Assembly: GCF_030463535.1 (NCBI RefSeq)
Contig: NC_132893.1
Coordinates: 31,033,782 to 31,097,781, forward strand
Length of the DNA: 64,000 nucleotides
Source: Salminus brasiliensis
Lineage: Eukaryota > Chordata > Actinopteri > Characiformes > Bryconidae
Direction: 5' to 3'
The position numbers and the translations under genes are program-made. The notes beneath the pieces are model-generated. The model did not search any database. It was not told the origin of the DNA and saw nothing but the letters and a program-made list of their open reading frames with translations. Numbering within the stretch: position 1 is the stretch's first letter; the number at the start of each line of letters is the position of its first letter. Of the stretch, positions 11,992 through 27,769 are shown one piece after another.

Positions 11992-13260
11992 CTGAAAAAG
12001 GACAGACACACACAGAAAATCCATGACTGACAATTAACAACAACAACAACAACAACAACAAAAAGCACACACTCGGCACACGCTCGGGCAGGCCCCAAGA
12101 CCCCAGCACACACAGCTTTAATGGTCCAAACCAAATATTCTCAAAAAAGGGAAGCCCTTGTTTAGTGTTTATTGCTGGCTGTACAAAAACAAGGCGGAAC
12201 AGAAAAGAGGCGGTCAGCTTAAAAGCTACTGCAAATTAGATTTATGTCAAGCCATAAAGGACCAGTCCGATCCGAACAGACACTCAACTTTAAATCAAGG
12301 CTTGATTTGTGGGTTTTAGTCGTCATTGACAGTTGTCAAGACATTGACTTTTTCCTCATTGATTGTGTTTCTTTAAATTACAAGCTGATGCCAATACATG
12401 TTTTCCTGAAAGAACAGCCCAGCACGACCTCTGTGCTCGTCAGATGAATGGAGAAGATCCCGGCCAGCAAGCAAAAATGAGCAAGTCTTTAAAAGAGAGA
12501 AAGTGAGAGGAGTGATTGAAGAGGTACAAAACACACACGCACATACATACACACACATGTGTGCGTGCGTGTGTGCATGCATGCGGACATACACATACGC
12601 ACTGCTCACCATTAGTTCCCAGTCTGCATCGTTGATCAATACGAGAATACCGGGTCTCCTGTGTTAAGGGAAAACAGAAAAAGAGAGAGAGTCATTTACC
12701 TGCTACGGTCTATACTGATAACAGTGACATAAAGCAGGTGCCTGACAATGCATAAGAAATGTCAATAGAGACAGAGATAAGGAGGGGGGGTACAGTTCCT
12801 GCAAAGTGCATTGGCACATTTAATAAATGATGTGTAGAAACAACACAGATACTGCACATGCATGTCTTCTGCTGATTTTACTGTAAAATCCAAAAGCCTC
12901 AACACCGCTTAGATTCCAAAAACTAGATATATTAAATAGTAAATAAGCCACAGCGCAGCAGAGCTACAAGCAGAACACACTCAGTCTAGTGCTATGGTTA
13001 AATTAGACCTTCCGTCATGCATGGACAAAAAAAAAACACAACACACAAAAAATCACACACACGCATAGTGGAATCACACCCCTTGAGCTCCTCATGTAAT
13101 GTGACGCAAAGCGTAGAGTGCATGTTACGCTTTATAACAGCTGGGAGATGCTAACACTGCTTTCCTCTGCTGTGATGTCAGTGTAGGAACATAGAAGCAG
13201 CGCTTGGTTTTGAAGGTTACGCAGCACCTTAAAACACTAAATGGCCTATAGACTGAACCC

Positions 13261-13316
<56 letters not shown>

Positions 13317-13419
13317 CCTGCGTTGTACTTTGTGATATTGATATTATTAACAAAACAATAATAGTACAATGATGCAGAGATACAGAGATGCCAAATCACA
13401 AGTCTGCTTAAGTCGCCGT

Positions 13420-13481
<62 letters not shown>

Positions 13482-13836
13482 AAAATCTTAATCTTTGCTA
13501 TTTTTCAGTGTTGTTTTTTACATTGCGTCTTAATATCATGATGAATGGACCGATAGTAAAGCTTCAAAATGACATCAAACTAAATGTTTTTATTTTGACT
13601 TCTATAAGTTTTTGTAGTAAAGCTCACATTTTGGGGACGCAAGGTTTTTTTGTGATGGCGATGTTATGGTAATGCAACCAAAACAAATAGGCAAAGGAAT
13701 ATGTATGAATAGGAAAGCACAATGACATCGGAATCATACCAGTTTGGCCAGATATGTGTTTATATATCTATAAACTGTATGGCTAAAGTGTCCCAAAACA
13801 AAAAAAACAAAAAGACAAAAAATAATAATAAAAAAG

Positions 13837-13905
<69 letters not shown>

Positions 13906-15633
13906 GGTCCATTCATCACAAGCATTTATCACAGGTTTTATGCAATATAAAAACAAGGTTTACAAGGTTTTATTCCAACAGCAGTGGTTTGATGGTGACT
14001 GATTTACTGTACGCCAGAGAAGCAGAACATTTATACTGTATTAATACTGCATTTAGATCCCTGTTTTATTGAATTTTAAAAATGTTTATGTATCGATTTT
14101 GGCAGAACCCCATATGGAAAAAATAGCAGGTATCAGTATCAATCCACGATTCCTGTATCGGTGCATCCCTGCTCATAAACAAGAGTTAATCCTTTGATAG
14201 AAGTGCCAGGAAAAAGTCAGACACACACTACTCACTAATATGCAAAACAAGCAAACAAACAAGCTAAATCAATTAAAACCTTTTCTTTAACTTTAACATC
14301 TTACAAAATTCTACCCATCTGTCTCTTCAGAGGGCCTTCAAAGCCCCTCAGTATAAAGTCTAAATGGCAGGTGCTTCGTCCTGCTTGTCCTGCAGTGTAT
14401 AGTGATGGTTTGGAAAGAGTGTGTGTGTTTAGGGTGCATTTCTACAGTCTAATACTGTGTGTTTCCTGCTCATGCATATGCACGTGTGTATATATGTGTG
14501 TGCATGTGTGTGTGTGTGTGTATATACTTACACAGTGTCTCCCTGCACGAAGAGTTCGGGCCGCTCCTTTAGCATGTTCTCTCGTATCCACGCTAGCAGC
14601 TGCTTCATGTCCCCTGCAAAAGAGCCACCAGAGGTCAAAGGTTAGAGGCCAAAGTTCCCGGAGACGGCCCCGCGGTCGAAGTGGCGCGACGGAGTCTCAG
14701 TCGAGAGAGTCTGTGTGTGTGTGTGTTTGTGGAGGTTAAGGTGCAGTACAACATAAATGCGGCACGAACGCCTTTCCGGCGTTCAGCACTGCCGCTGTCC
14801 AAACCCAGCTAAAGTCGAGAGGCCTTTGGTCACTGTGGCCGTGGCAACAAAGCCTTAAAAACCGTACAGACGGTGCTGAAATCAGCGTTTTTACCAGAAC
14901 GGGACGAGAGTGAGGCGTCCCTCGCTGCCCGATGGTGTGGAGGAGGGCAGGGATGATTGATGGATACGAACCCGGCAGCTCCCCATGTTGAAATTCAAAT
15001 GAAACGGAGGACGTCTGCGACCCTCCGCCACAAAACGCAATGGCCACTGTGGAACCTGGCATTCATGACCTTACGGTGAAAGAGTGGCGCTTCGTGCAGC
15101 CGTCTCCTCCCATTTTGGCTGGTTTGGAATCGTAGGGTTTTCGCTGTGAGGTTGGAAGCGGTCAGCGAATTCGGCAATTCAGAGAAAACCAACCTAAAAC
15201 ATACGACCGCTGTTTCATTACAGCATCTCCTAAGCATCTGCAGAGCATCTCCAAAACACCAACCTTTCAACAAGAGAGAGGAATTTAATAAATAAATGTT
15301 CTGAACTTTTAATCTCCATAAGATTAGGTCATTAACTGCCTTTTGAGATGTAAATAACAGTGTAATTTAAAATGTAAAATTAATCAATTAATGTAATGAG
15401 ATTTTATCCATTTTGGAGCATTTCTACTGGTCCATTCATCAAGAAACATTCATGCAATGTAAAGCTGGCTTTTACAAATGGTGTAAAAAAGACAGAAATT
15501 GGTTTCTGATGACAAATTTAGATCCATGCTCCATTACTGCAGTTAAATAGTGTAAACGAGACAAAATGTAGTGTATGCGTTTTGATGGTGCTATCTTGTG
15601 ACTGAGAGCAAGTGTGCCTGTGTATAATGTGTG

Positions 15634-15669
<36 letters not shown>

Positions 15670-18600
15670 CACGTGTGCACGTGCTCACACGGGTGTATGT
15701 GTGTCCGCACGCGCCCCTGCTATTCCACTAACAATGGCGGAACAGTCAGTAAGTCTGTGGTCCAGCATCAAGCTCACCATCAACACAGCATCATCAGCCT
15801 CCATCTCCGGATCGAACCACTTTCCTCCCCAAAAAAGGGGGTGAGGGAGATGCGAGGGGAGTACCGGAGCAAGAGAGCAAGCGAGAAAGAGGCAAAAGAA
15901 AGAGAAGAGAAAAAAGGAGAACCTATAGAACAGAATTAGCTAGACCTTATACATGCGTTTCCTCTCTCTGTAGACTAGTAGGAAGCATCTGTGTGTGGAA
16001 TTGCTCGCAAGCTCACTGTGACTAACAAAGTCCGTCCATATAGGTGTGAGAGAGACTGTGTGTATGTTTACGCGTGTGTGTGTGTGTGTGTGCACACGAG
16101 TGTGTTTGTTCACCAAGACTCATCCATATGAAAAGCAATTAGCCTAATCGGGAGTGTGACAACAGAGCCTACGCTTTGAAATACAGATCAGTCAGCGGTC
16201 AAATAGCAACCTTTTACATATAGACCCCCCCCCCCCCCCCTTTCTCCTCCCTCCCCACACCAGAGTGGACAGCTGTTTCTCTATGCATATCCTATGAGCT
16301 TCTGTTAACCATGAAGCTCACAATACAAGCCAATCAATCAACAAGCCTATTATAGTGTTATTACTGCTTTATTACCACATCTGCCTGAGGTTTAACTACT
16401 ACACCATCTTGTAATATGAAGTTTATTTATAGGAAGATACACAGCGTGTGTGTACGCTGCACTCATGCCTCGCCTGGTTTTCTGTTAAAACAACACTAAA
16501 CCTGAACTGAACCCAACTGAACACTTCCATGCCCGAATTCCTCAGACAGTTTCCAGCATATTTAGAATCCACATTCAGCTGGATGAAACCACGCTCATAC
16601 ACACACACACACACACACACACACCGGGGTTGCATGCTGTCAGGCTTGTGAATCCGGAGAAGTAGGGACAGCTCCAGCCTCTGTAGGGCTATAGAGCCTC
16701 CTCTGCAGTAGCTGAGGGACCAGGGGAACACGAGCAGGGCGGTGGGTTGGGGGGGGTCTGGAAAGCCCTCATGTGTTTGAGGAGACATGATGACGCACCA
16801 GTGCTTCAACAGAGCCGCCGCCATTGATGCTGGAGGAGTTTGCGTGATAAACCTTTCCATCAGGGGGCGAGGGTGGGTATTGTCTTGCAAACAACGCATA
16901 GGCCAGTAAGTGTACGATTTTGCTGTTTGTAGCTAACTGGGGTGGAAACTGACTCGGACGTCTGATTTGTTACGGTACCTCCCTTTGTGTTCTTGATAAC
17001 GTAATGATGTACTATGAGACTATGAGCACTAGAAGTACTATAAGACAGTGGTGGTACGCACTCTCGGTGTTGAAATGTACACTACTGGCTGTTGATTGAG
17101 ACTTTTGGCTGAGCAATGCAAAACTCACATTTATGACCAGTACTACAAATTTCCACACTGCAAAAATGATCTTGGCAGGAGAAAACACTGTAGATTTAGT
17201 CTAATAATCACATGTGTATAGTTAATGATATTGTTGTAAGAACATCATAAGGATTATTCAGCTTTTTTCTAGATGGTTTTTACTTCTAAATAACTTAAAA
17301 AAAAAAAAACAACTAAGCAAACTGACTTGCTTACAGAATAAGCCAGTTTTACAGCATGACTTTAAACAAGAAACCATAATATTTATCAGTTTATATAGAA
17401 ACAGATTATAGAATTCTAACTTTACAGGAGGCAAAAAAAACCTTCTTAAATGTTCAATGGAAGTCAATGTAAAAATATTTTATTCCAAGCAATTTTGGAG
17501 CATTTCTATTGGTCCATTCGTCATGACATTTTAACACAATGTGACGAACCACTGCCAGATTCACATTATGTCAAATATTAAAAAAAGAAACAACAATAAA
17601 AAAGCAAAAACGGAGATACAAGTGCATGACAGCAACGTCCAACCATCCACCAATTCATCTATAGTTATATACAAAGTCATATTATTCAGTCAGAATATTA
17701 TGACCACCCCTGCTTTGGAATGAACTGGGCCAGGGAGGTCAAAGATGCCACATGACAGCGAGCACGCCAGTCAGCTGTAGCAGAGTGTAAAAACAGTGTC
17801 ATGGGCACTAGGTAGGTGGTCATAATACCCACATTTATAAGTATATAATTATACTTTAGACGATTAGAGAGTGGACTCATTTTCTTTGGGCTTTTGGCTT
17901 TAAACTTACGACAAAATTTACGACTTCATGGTTTGATTAAAGGGATGTGGTGTATGGGTGGATACCTGAGAGTGTGATGATATTGTAGAATATATACTTC
18001 AAAGTCTGCAGGTTGTCTGTGATATTAGCATTATGCAAAAGTATGGTTATCCAACCCTGTACCTGCTCTACTATGTGGGGAGGACTAAGTTAAATTTCTT
18101 CTTATTTATTATATTATTTTCTGTCTTGGCAGTCCCTGGCTATGTACATAATTTTCAATGAGATGTAATGTCTTACTTCAAATTAAATCAAATTACCCAA
18201 CAGGCTAACATTTTGTACAGCTGTGCCTTAGTAGATTTTTTTATATTCCTTTCTGCTACATCCCACGACGACACAACTGACAATACTGCTTGTTACTTAA
18301 TCTCAGAACCCGAAGCAACCGAGGCATTTATGGTTTACCACTGCGCAGCGTCCAGAACACAGTGAATCACATCACGGCACAATGACATTCTGCAGTGATA
18401 TACCGGCCTTCTTTACTAAACAGCAGCTTCTGCGAACTCTAATATACAGCACAACCATATAAGCAAGATCCTGATCCTCACAGACTCAGCTGGACAAGAA
18501 AGACAAGAAATTCTTGTTTATAATTGGATTATATACACTATAATGTCCAAATATTTGTGACACCCCTTTCAATGCAATTAATGCATTCAATGCAATTAAT

Positions 18601-19800
18601 GCTTTTTTAAGTTGCACCCATTGCTAATACAGATGTGCACAAGCACACACAGTAGTAGTGCTAGTAGAATAGAGCTCTCATGGGCAGGTAAACATGAACC
18701 TATTGGCACTGTGTTGCCTAATGCCTGGGGTGGGCTAGAGGAGTATAAAGCCCCCCAGCATTGAGCTGTGGAGCAGTGGAAGGACTGTGTTCTCTGGAAT
18801 TAAGGTCGGTGCTCCATCCAATACATTTGGGATGAGTTAGGGAGTTGGGGATGAGGTGGGGTGGTGATCGTCCAACATCCCGACCTAACTAATTAATGCT
18901 CTTGTTGCTGAATGCAATCAAATCCTCACAGCAATGCTCCTCCAAAATCTAGTAGAAAGCCTTTTTCCCTGGACAGTAGAGACAGTCCCTCCACCAAACG
19001 CAGTATAAACTCTGTTTTAATAGTCTTGATTTCACAAGAAAGAACGAACGAAAGAGCAGATGTCCCAATACTTTTGTCCATGTAGTGTATGTGCGAGTGT
19101 GCAAGTGTGTGTGTGCACCACGCTTTGCTGTGAAAGGCGGGGGTGAGCAATAGAGGCTGTTTCAGGTTAATTGGATCGCTGTCAGCCTCCTCAGTTGTGT
19201 AACGATCGCTGTACCTTGCAGGCCGGCTAGCCCCACACTCCTGCACCTATAAAGAAGAGTGATGCTCACCCCAGCGCAACGTCCAGGCAATGAATATTGA
19301 CCTGCACCAAAATCAGGGGGGCTAAAAACAGAAGCAATCACTTCTGCTCTCATCACTCCTCTGCTGGGGTAACTTTTAATAAAAAATGAAATAAAAAGCA
19401 CAAACTAGAAAAAAATAAGGTAAAAAAAATGATCAGGTTCTACTGGGCTAAGTGCTAACGGTGGACGGAGCGTCCAACATCTTCATCAATCCTTCTTTAC
19501 CCGTCACAAAAAGGAGAAAGGAGTGGAGGAGTGAGGGATGGAATGGAGGGGAGGAGGGAGAAGGAGGGACGCGGTCTGCGTCAGCTCTCAGGTGCATGCT
19601 GGGATTGCGGCAGTGAGGGAGGGTGAAGGCGTGTAGCGTAGCGCAGTATAGCGTAGCGGCTAAGCTAGCATTTGCATTCTCCCTGTTTGGCATTACGAGC
19701 ATTATTATCATTATGATCTGCGGGTGGGAGGGGATGAAGTCATTCATCTGGGTAGCGATATGAGGGACGCCTTCGTTTCTATGACAATAGTGGTATGTAA

Positions 19801-19856
<56 letters not shown>

Positions 19857-20020
19857 AACACTATAGGATTCAGTCTCACTCATCAATCACTCAGAAGGAT
19901 CTGGAGCATAAGACAGAAATTTAGGGTGGGGAGGTGTGGGGTTGGGGGATTACACTGGACCCCCAATGTCAATCTGAGCAATCACAGCCAGTCATCCATG
20001 ACACAGGCGAATATCTCTTA

Positions 20021-20113
<93 letters not shown>

Positions 20114-20335
20114 AAACACAAACACAGGAGTTACAAGGTCATCCCCTGGCCCCAGTAAGGTCCTTTTGGCCACATTCCCTCCTTCAGTCCACTTTTGTGG
20201 GCAGGTTGTCGTGGAGACTCCAGTACCATGGAGATGACCCCACTGTTGTTAGTGCTGCTGTTGTTTTATGGGGGTGAAGCACAACCATTTCAGAGTGTTC
20301 CCAAACGCTCATTCTCTCTCGCACGCTCTCGCCCT

Positions 20336-20366
<31 letters not shown>

Positions 20367-22056
20367 CTTTAAAGTTACACACTTTACTGCAAAAAGCAGA
20401 AGGTGGCACTAGCACTTGTAACCACTACCTGCTGTATTTTAAGGCTTATGGGTACTAGATTCTCTGCAAACTGAACCGCTACACTATATGGACAAAAGTA
20501 TTGGGACACCATCCCATTCATTGTTTTTTTTTTCTCTTCATTTTTTTTTTCTCTTCCATAATCCAGGGTATTATTAAGAGTGTATCCTGCTTTTGTTGGA
20601 GTAACTGTCTCTACTGTCCAGAAAAAGGCTTCCTACTAAATTCTGAAGGAGCATTGCTGTGAGAATTTGACTGCATTCAGCGACAGGAGTGATGTTAGTG
20701 AGGTTAGGGTGTTGGATGATGATCACCACCCCACCTCATCCTCAACTCCTCCCGATCAAATGTTCATTCCAAAGAACACAGTTCTTCCACTGCTCCACAG
20801 CTCAATGCAGGGGGGCTTTATACCCCCTCTAGCCCAGGCCTGGCATTAGGCAGCATGGTGCCAACAGGTTCACCTGTTTATCTGCTACAGAGAGTCCTAT
20901 TCTATTGACAGTACTTCTGTACAGGGACAAAAAAAGCTGTGTATGTGTGCATTCGCACATCTGTGTCACCAACGGGTGCAATGTAAAGTAGCTGAATGAA
21001 TTTGTTAGAAGGGGTGTCCACAAACATTTGGACATATAGTTTATCTCCAAAATGGCAGCTTTGCAGGAGAAGGATGAGAAGAATGAAAGTCAATGAAGGA
21101 AGATTTTATTCCAAGTCATTTTGAAGCATTTCTATTGATCCGTTCATCATGAAATTTTAGAATTAAGTGACGTAAAGAATTAAGAGTCAAATTATGCAGC
21201 GGGAACAGCAAAATAAATGGAAATAAGCTTTTTGAGTGGCGGAGTATTTTGAAAAACATTAAAAAAAGTTCACATTTAAAAAGGTTTGCAAAGAAAGGAC
21301 CCCCCGCCCACCTAGTTAATCCCACACTCATAAATTAAGGACTGCTTTGTTTTAGCTTACACTCCTCATTTATGAAGTTCCTAATATATTTTAGACCAAG
21401 CGTGTATTCAGAAATGGGGGGAATCAGCATCTGAACATAATTCCTATTCCAATAAATGCTGCATGCATCCAAAAGCTCCTCTGCAGTTTGTTAAGCTGCT
21501 CAGTTTTTACGTGTACTGACGTTGTTTTTGGGAAAGGTACTCCTACTTGAGTCGTTATTTAACAGAAATAACAGCATTTTCACTGTTACGTTTACTAAGT
21601 GTGCCTTTAGGCCATTTCCCACACCTCTGGGAACCCCTCTCAGTTCTTAGGCCACGTTACTCCTCAAGCTTGGCACCACTTTCACCCCGATGCCCCACCA
21701 GGAAGCCTGGAGGAATTTGAAAAAGGAGGGGGCAGTGAGGCATTCGTCCTGCCAGCCCCCAAAAATGATTGCACACAAAAAAAAGGCCTGGGTGCTTTGT
21801 CACCATCATCCCTCCCTTCTTTGCTAGGCCTCCTAGTGCCCCTACCCCACTCCATACCTTTCCAGTGACCCCGGCGCTGGGCATAAAAGACCCATCAACA
21901 GTATCACTGGCCGCATTTACAAGTGAAAGAGGCTCAATAATGGAGCAGTTAGAGAGAGAATGGGCGAGCTTGAGGAGGCTCACAGATGTTGGTGGTGTAG
22001 GGAGAAGGGGGGGGGGAGAATGAGGCGGATGGAGAGAGAGGGCTCAGCTCTATTGT

Positions 22057-22122
<66 letters not shown>

Positions 22123-24571
22123 GGAAAGGGGAGCGAGAGCAAGAGTGAGAAAGTGAGATAGAGAAAAAGCACACATGAGAGCGAGAAGGGATTGGGGCAA
22201 TTACTTTTCAGGCTAATGTTTGACGATGGCAAACCAACTCTGAGCCAACACTGGTCCAACGAAGAGGCCAAGTAGGCCGGGCCGGGCTGGGCTGAAGAGC
22301 AGGTGTGCATGGGAGCGTGTGAACCAGGGCTTGTGGAGGTCAGAAAGAGAGAGAGAGATATGATGGAAAGAGGAAGCTCAGTTTGGGGTGTTGGAATTGT
22401 TTGGGATAGGAGAAAGGGGATTGGTGGACATAGCGGCCACATCCTATAGCCCTAAAAGGCGTAAAAAAAAAAAGAAAGACTTTCTTTAGTTCCAGTGGGG
22501 ATGAAGGCAGAGCCGGCATTCCACCACCCTTTTTCCCGCCTCCAGGAGAGACTGGGATCGAGACGTATGGAACTAATTAAGTGATCAATACAAGGAATTG
22601 TCAGAAATTGACTTGTCGGAGAAAGACAGAAAGAGGTAGAGAAAGAGAAAGGGGCGAAGTGACTTCTGAAGTTATGAGGAAGTGCAAAAGTTTTATCTCC
22701 AAGGAATTTGTGTCAGCATGATTATGTTCACCTGCCTAATTCCATTTGTAGACATTTCTATTTCAGCAAAACGGCATGAGCCATCTGCTGGTGTGACATT
22801 TTAACAAAAGATACTCCCCTCACCACCACCCCCTCCCCAAAACCAAACCGTGTTAATGTACTTTTGACTGTACTTACAGGGATCTGATTGGCCAGGCAGT
22901 GTCACGTGGTGGTCCTTCACTCCATCAAACAGAAGTTCAGCTCCTCCACTGAAAAAAGAAGAGCAGAAGGATTATTATTTGAAATATTTGGGTTTATATG
23001 AACGGTTTCTATCAATCAGATGGACACACTGTAAAAATTTCTAGTTCATCGAAGAACCTTTAAGAACTTTTGGGATTCCTCAGTAAGAAGCCTGTCAAAA
23101 GGACCAGATCCTTGAGGAACATTTGGAAGTTACTCAGTTTGAAACTGTTGAGGCTCTTCAGGTGCCTTCAAGAAAAAAGTCACTCTCAAGGATGAAGACC
23201 TTTGCAAAGAGCTAAATTTCATTTCAGTGAGATAAATTTAAGAGGTTCCTCATAGTTGGATCCAAATACAGTAGCCTAAACATCTGCTAGGAACCTTCTT
23301 TCAAACAAATTCTTTGAAGAACCAGATTTCTTTCTGAGGAATCCTAAAAGTTCTTGCAGGCACCTTTAGCTTCTTCAAGGAACTGCACTTTTTTAGTGTA
23401 TGAGGAACTTCCTGAATTTCTCTTACTGAAACAAACTTTAGTTATTGGCAATGTTATTGCTTTCGTCCTTAAGAATGGGCTCCTGGGTTCTGAGTGGGTC
23501 AGGGGTCTAATGCAGTACCACTACGGCTCGAGGGCCATGAGTTCGAATCCCTAGCCATGTCGCTTTGCCATCAACAGCTGGAGTCAGAGAGAGCACAATT
23601 AGTCATTCTCTCTCCTCTAATCACCAGTAAAGGGCTGTTGGTCGGCACAGGTGCTGCAGAGCTATGGACCTAAAGCTTTTCTCTGACCGTGTCGGCTGCC
23701 CAGTAATGCCAGATCGGTGGCAGTTTAAAGAAAAAGCAGAGGTAGCTGGCTTTGCATGTTTCGAATGTGTTAAGTCTTTATCGTCCGAGTGTTGGGGGCA
23801 ACGCTAGTGCTAGAGATTTCTGTCTGGTGGTCGGGTGTGGTACAAGCTTCCCAACGATTAAGAATGGCTCAGCTTTCTCGAGATTCTGTTTTAAACCATC
23901 TTTAACAAAAAAGCAACACTTCTTACGCTTTATTTACAAAACACTTGTTACACACTTTATTTTCACTTTTATTAGCAAACTTTAAGATCTCAACTTTGTT
24001 CAAAATTTCTTAATAAAAAGCTTTATAAAATGGTTAAGCGCTAATCTAAGATCTAATTCTGCATGTTTTGGTGTTAGGGATGGACAAGGTGACGATATTT
24101 TATCGTATTGTGATTAATTTTGTTATTAGGACTTTTCTAAGCATATCGTAGAAGTTAGTGCTTAACTGACTGATTGACTTATATTATCAGATCAAATTTC
24201 ATTACAAACAGTGCAATTAGACTGGTTTAATTAGACGAAGTGCAGCAAATGTTAAATAAAATTCATTGTACTCAGTACGGGAGAGAATCTGAACAGTAGT
24301 TTTTAAGAATCCTTCACTACTGATGCATTTAGTCTGTGATTACATGTATGATAAATATCATGAAAAATATCTTTAAATATCACAATGTAGAATTTTGAAC
24401 ACATCATCAAAATTATGGTGATAGGAGTCACGTCCCAAGTGATTACAGTCTCTAAAAAATCATATGACTAAGAAAATAAGATAGTTTTGAGTTTTGGTCT
24501 AAAATATATTTTATATCCATATCCATGGGAAATAGACAACCTCACATAGCTTGACTGGTTACTTTGGACAG

Positions 24572-24646
<75 letters not shown>

Positions 24647-27600
24647 AAAACTACTGGTTTCCATCACCACCACTATGAAGAAACCACAGAGTTCCCAACA
24701 ATGAACCATTTCACACCAACCAAACCTCTCTGACACATTGCAACTAATGTTATTAATTTAGAAAAATCTGGGCAATTTCCATTTAACCCAACAGTTAATA
24801 TTGCTGAGGGTCGGTAATGCGTTAAGGATCTTTGGATGAAGGGAAAGTTGCAAATGAAAGCCTCTCTGGTTCCCCCGCAGAGAAAGGTCATTGAGATTCA
24901 TTGAAAGAAGTGATCATCCAACAAAGGGATGAGTTCCTCTTGTCCTCTGGTCCATTCAGTCATTAGGAAGACTAGATCTGGCTATTGTTACACAACAGGA
25001 AGCTCCATCTGCTCCAACAACAGACCCTGAAGATGCCTTCACTAAAGCAATGGTCACTAATCCTCCTCTTGGACCTACCCTCCTGCAGAGTCTAGCTTTA
25101 ACCTGGGCTGCAACTAACAGTCATCTCACTTAATTAATGGACTAATCAACCGATTATGCCTTTATTGGATTCACATCTTGTGCTGTTGATATTAGTCAAA
25201 GTTCCAGCTATAGGACTAGTGATCTTTTCGGAGTGTTACAGTAGAAGTCATATCGCCCCCTGTGCTTCCTGTAGTGACCATCTATGGCAGGGGTGCCATG
25301 TCCAGTCCAGTCCAGTCCAAACCACCTGACTCTAGTATTCAGGGGCAGCAGAAGGCCTTCTTGAACTGGAAATGGGATGTTATATTAGGGTTGGACCAAA
25401 CCCTGTGGAGAATAGTAGATCATCACCAATAGAACCCTGTGGAGCAATAGACCAGGGTTCCCAAGCAGAACCCTTAGATTCCCTACACACTGAGCATAAG
25501 ATGTGGGTTAAGGGGGCTGCAGTTGATTAAATACCCTCACCCGGTTTGGAATCACCCATGTAGTTCACATCACAGTGGACCACTCGGATGATCTGATCGC
25601 ACCTCAGGTCTGCTTTATACAACTGATTTTCCAGCACTGCCAGCAACATCTTTCCTAATAAATGAGATCCATTTTGGCAACTAACTGTTGTAGCTCTAGA
25701 TAACCGATGTCAGTACAAGTGAGGGCTAAATGTCTCAAAGTGAGGGCTGCTGCTGTAGCCATTTCCATTATTTTTAATCAAGTCGTTTAGCGCTGCACTT
25801 GAAGGTCTGGAAAGAGTGTTTTTTGGATTCTCAGTAACTAAGGGTAGGTTAAGGGTTGGTTTGATGAACACCACAGACAAAATACGGGGGCGATTCTGGG
25901 TTTTAACAGGGGAGAACGCTGCACTGCGAATCTTGATGTCCACAAATGTCTGGATCATTAACCAGAGCACGGGATGAACCTTCATTTCTTCTCTGTAGAC
26001 CTACTTTGGAAGGTTTCCAGAGCTGCTCTGACCCTCAGAAATGGGGTTGAATCATTACAATTGCAACTGTAAGCAGACACACAGTTAACAGTGTGAGTGT
26101 TTAGATTTTTTTTTTTTTTTTACAGTTTGAGCACTGTAACAACTAGGACAGTCTGGATCAAATGCATTTTGGGTTTGAGCTGAAGCTACATGAGAATGGA
26201 TGGTCAATCAAGAACTGGAGAAACTGGTGAAACTGCACCAGAGCTATCCAAGGACTAGTGCAAATCAGTTTCTACGTTTCAGCCACAAACAAAAGCTCAC
26301 TTTTTCTGGTCCACCTTAAATAGTCCTGGGACGTCAGCACTGTAACTATCAGTGGGTGCTAGAGCTGCAATATGACGATATGTTATTGTATCATGCTAAA
26401 TTGTGTTATCGTGATAAAAATGAGCTTTTCTAAGCATACAGAGGAGACTGTTAGTGCTTAATAAACGCTGGTCAGCTGCAGGTTTGATTACGAATAGTGT
26501 AATTAGACTGGTTTAATTAGATAAAGTGCATAAAAATTACTCTATTCAGTACGGGAGGGTATATAAAGAGTGGTTGTGGATAATAATAGTATTGTGATAA
26601 ATATTGTGTATCACAAAGAAAGTCTTTAAATATTGAGATTTGAGTATATTGAGTATTTTCACCATATCGCCCAGCCCTACTGACCGATAGCACCAATCTT
26701 TACGCCCCAACTTCTACAAGATGTCAGAGACAAAAGCCTCAATCAAGAACTGGTGAAACCACACCAGAGCTATCCAAGGTCTAGTGCTGAAGGATCAGTT
26801 TCTACGATTCAGCTACAAACAAAAGCTCATTTTTTCTGGTCCACCTTAAATATTCCTGGTACCTCAACGACAATCTGGATCAAATGCGTTTTGGGTTTGA
26901 GCTAAATCTATATGAGAAGGGATGGTGATCACTGACCACCAGGAATCTTCTGCACTATGAAAGTAGCACCCATTACAAACCACAGGAATCAGTGTGTTCA
27001 GATGTTATCAATCAGATAGCACCAGTCTTTACTTCCCAACTTCTACAAGACGTTGCAGACCAAAGCCTCAATCGAGAACTGGTGAAACCCTTCCAGAGCC
27101 ATCAAAGGACTAGTGCTGAAGGATTACGGCAAAGCAGTTTCTACGGTTCCTCTAGATCAAACTGTATTACTGTGGCTTGAGCTTGGAGATAAGAGAGAGA
27201 GCAAACACAAGAGAAAGCTACTGAAAAAGCACACATTTAGAGAAGCATCCATAGCTGTTTACACATGTGATCTTAGTCCCATCTTCAGATACATAGTTAC
27301 AGAATATGTTAATCGTTAAAGATTAAATAGCTCCAGCAAAAGGTGGATAGCCAGGTGGACAGTACGGTTTAGAAAGCGAGACGCTGTTGGTTAGTGAAAC
27401 AGCACGTCAGCGAGAGAGATGGAGCGAGCAAGCGACTCATGTAGCAGGTGCAAGGCCCATAAAGAGCGCTCACATCTCTTGGAGAATGCACAGTTGTCCT
27501 CCAGATCCTCAGGGTTGGCAGGCCGCCCGCGCTCGAGCGGTCCAGAGAGACGCTGCCACATCAAGCCTGCACACCAGGGTCAGTAAGGCCACCCTCAAAC

Positions 27601-27738
27601 ACCATCTCTTTTTTTTCTTCCATAGAGGATGACAGAGGATTCTGTGATGACTTAAATGCTGGAAAGGCTTTTATATGGTGCCAATGGTAACTTTTTACTT
27701 CACGCTTGACCTCAATCTATGGTTTGTTCTGTGTGTGT

Positions 27739-27769
<31 letters not shown>

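Noticed and set aside
23488..23560. tRNA gene
   Set aside because: The B box is perfect but the A box and acceptor stem do not fold into a tRNA, and the tail shared with 45.5 kb shows a SINE.
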